Part shown: one piece after another, positions 4,573-5,423 of the stretch
How positions within the stretch are numbered: the first letter of the stretch is position 1
Layout: each line of letters opens with the position of its first letter
From: DASXTB01 sp036505615
Lineage (GTDB): Bacteria; Acidobacteriota; UBA6911; JACQSX01
Direction of reading: 5' to 3'
NCBI GenBank assembly: GCA_036505615.1
Contig: DASXTB010000197.1
Span: 1-5,423 of the forward strand
DNA length: 5,423 nucleotides
The notes under the pieces: generated by a model
What the model was told of the DNA's origin: nothing
The model's input: the letters and a program-made list of their open reading frames with translations, nothing else
The model's database searches: none
Position numbers and translations under genes: made by a program

Positions 4573-5364
4573 ATGCAATACCTTAGCAAGCTGATTGTGC
4601 TTGCGCTGTTTGCGGGCAATTGGAGTGGCGCAGGACTGGCTGCGACCCCTGATGAGTTGTCTCTCAGGGCCAGAGCTGCTCGCTTTTATGAATTGCAAAT
4701 AGCGGGAAGGCACGCCGAGGCCGCCCAATTGGTAGCGCCGGAATCTCGTCCCATATTTCTCCGCGGTTCGCCGGTTGCTTACCGATCCTGCAAGATCAAC
4801 CGTGTCCTGATAACTGCTCCGGACGTCGCCCAAGTGGAGGTTACGTTGGAAATAGTTTTTCCTCCACCCGTACTGCGAGTCCTGCCACGAACCTTTTCCA
4901 CTCCATGGAAGAAGATTGGCGGCAAATGGTACTTTGTTGTCGATCCGGCCGTCCTGGACATCATCGGTGGAAAACCGGTTTCCACTACCGCAGAAGCAAA
5001 GCCGGTCCTCACCTTCAAGCCGTTGATTACTTTTGGACTGGACGGCGAAATTCAGAAGAGCCTGCGAATAGAAAACAACTCCGGCGGAATTGTTCAATTT
5101 CAGGTTGTCGGTCTCGATCAAGATTGGCTCGAAATCAAAAATCGAAGCGGTGAAATACCCGGGGGTGAATACTTCCCGATCGTGGTGGTTTTAAAGAAAG
5201 TGCCAACGGAGTCTCGCAAGCTGGTGATGCGGGTTGAAGGAACAGAGGCAAATCGAAAGATCACGCTGCTTGAAGTGCCGATCCAGTTGCAGGTTTCTAC
5301 CTTGGAAATTCAGAAGGAGATCGAGAGGGCGATCCGGAAATACCGCCAGGAGCAGACGTTCTAG
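4573..5364 (+). CDS. Secreted protein with NTF2-like N-terminal and Ig/BACON-like C-terminal regions
   Basis: This encodes 263 residues from the ATG at 4573. Seen: a signal peptide, with a Lys at 6, a hydrophobic core 7-14 and probable cleavage GLA|AT after residue 23. Residues about 28-130 begin with a helix (RARAARFYELQIAGRHAEAA) and end with strands containing GGKWYF (116-121) just before a VVDP. This resembles NTF2/SnoaL-like folds, whose last strands often carry such a W-bearing GGKW motif. Residues about 149-240 look like an Ig-type beta-sandwich: LRIENNSGGIVQFQV, then DWLEI at 184-188, then GEIPGGEYFPIVV, a pattern seen in BACON and related domains. A charged helical tail ends the protein. 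Domain calls are from pattern alone. An in-frame GTG at 4543 would add ten residues but lies inside the terminator hairpin. No Shine-Dalgarno precedes the ATG. Function unknown; a periplasmic binding or adhesion role is inferred. Confidence 0.82.
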   Translation: MQYLSKLIVLALFAGNWSGAGLAATPDELSLRARAARFYELQIAGRHAEAAQLVAPESRPIFLRGSPVAYRSCKINRVLITAPDVAQVEVTLEIVFPPPVLRVLPRTFSTPWKKIGGKWYFVVDPAVLDIIGGKPVSTTAEAKPVLTFKPLITFGLDGEIQKSLRIENNSGGIVQFQVVGLDQDWLEIKNRSGEIPGGEYFPIVVVLKKVPTESRKLVMRVEGTEANRKITLLEVPIQLQVSTLEIQKEIERAIRKYRQEQTF

Positions 5365-5423
5365 CTCAAAAGAGTCGTTCGCATCATAGGTCATCAGTCA
5401 TCGATCCGCAGGTCCAAGAGTCA

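Noticed and set aside
4270..5121. A 283-codon open frame on the minus strand
   Set aside because: It runs antisense across two plus-strand genes with clear signal peptides and across the terminator at 4538-4566. Its product is polar with no domain-like pattern, so it is a shadow.
5365..5423. Short TCATC-like repetitions after the last gene
   Set aside because: They are too short and irregular to support a repeat, terminator or promoter.

Overview
The window comes from a Gram-negative-type bacterium of roughly balanced GC. Most of its proteins look exported, with classical signal peptides or a single membrane anchor, and it carries an ECF sigma factor with a membrane-bound zinc-finger anti-sigma factor. 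The mix of FG-GAP-like, NTF2-like and Ig-like secreted proteins with uncharacterised secreted ones would fit Acidobacteriota or a similar soil or sediment lineage. That placement is an inference from protein style; no marker gene is present.

Layout. Bases 1-280 hold no convincing gene but a dense run of short perfect inverted repeats, most with 3-nt spacers. A bidirectional intrinsic terminator lies at 281-321. Next comes a three-gene minus-strand operon, in transcription order: an ECF sigma factor (1921->1295), an overlapping anti-sigma factor (1329->841, or from a TTG at 1356) and a small secreted helical, TPR-like protein (829->341). A 249-bp divergent intergenic region (1922-2170) separates it from a plus-strand gene for a membrane-anchored protein with an FG-GAP/VCBS-type calcium-binding loop (2171-3697). 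The last few codons of that gene look frameshifted. A 260-bp spacer with a good sigma-70-type promoter and a structured leader then precedes a small secreted protein of unknown family (3958-4509), which ends at a strong terminator (4538-4566). A final secreted protein with an NTF2-like and an Ig/BACON-like region starts only seven bases after that terminator's T-tract (4573-5364). The last 59 bases show nothing recognisable.

How the genes may work together. The sigma/anti-sigma pair is a membrane-sensing transcription switch, and every other protein in the window is predicted to be anchored in or exported across the inner membrane. The simplest reading is a cell-envelope module in which the divergent and downstream secreted proteins are outputs or sensed partners of the ECF system. 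This is inferred from gene order only. The most unusual points are the hairpin array, three NPF repeats in the anti-sigma tail, a possibly leaderless sigma-factor mRNA, the probable 3' frameshift in the FG-GAP gene, an orphan Shine-Dalgarno in a 5' leader, and a terminator pressed against a start codon.
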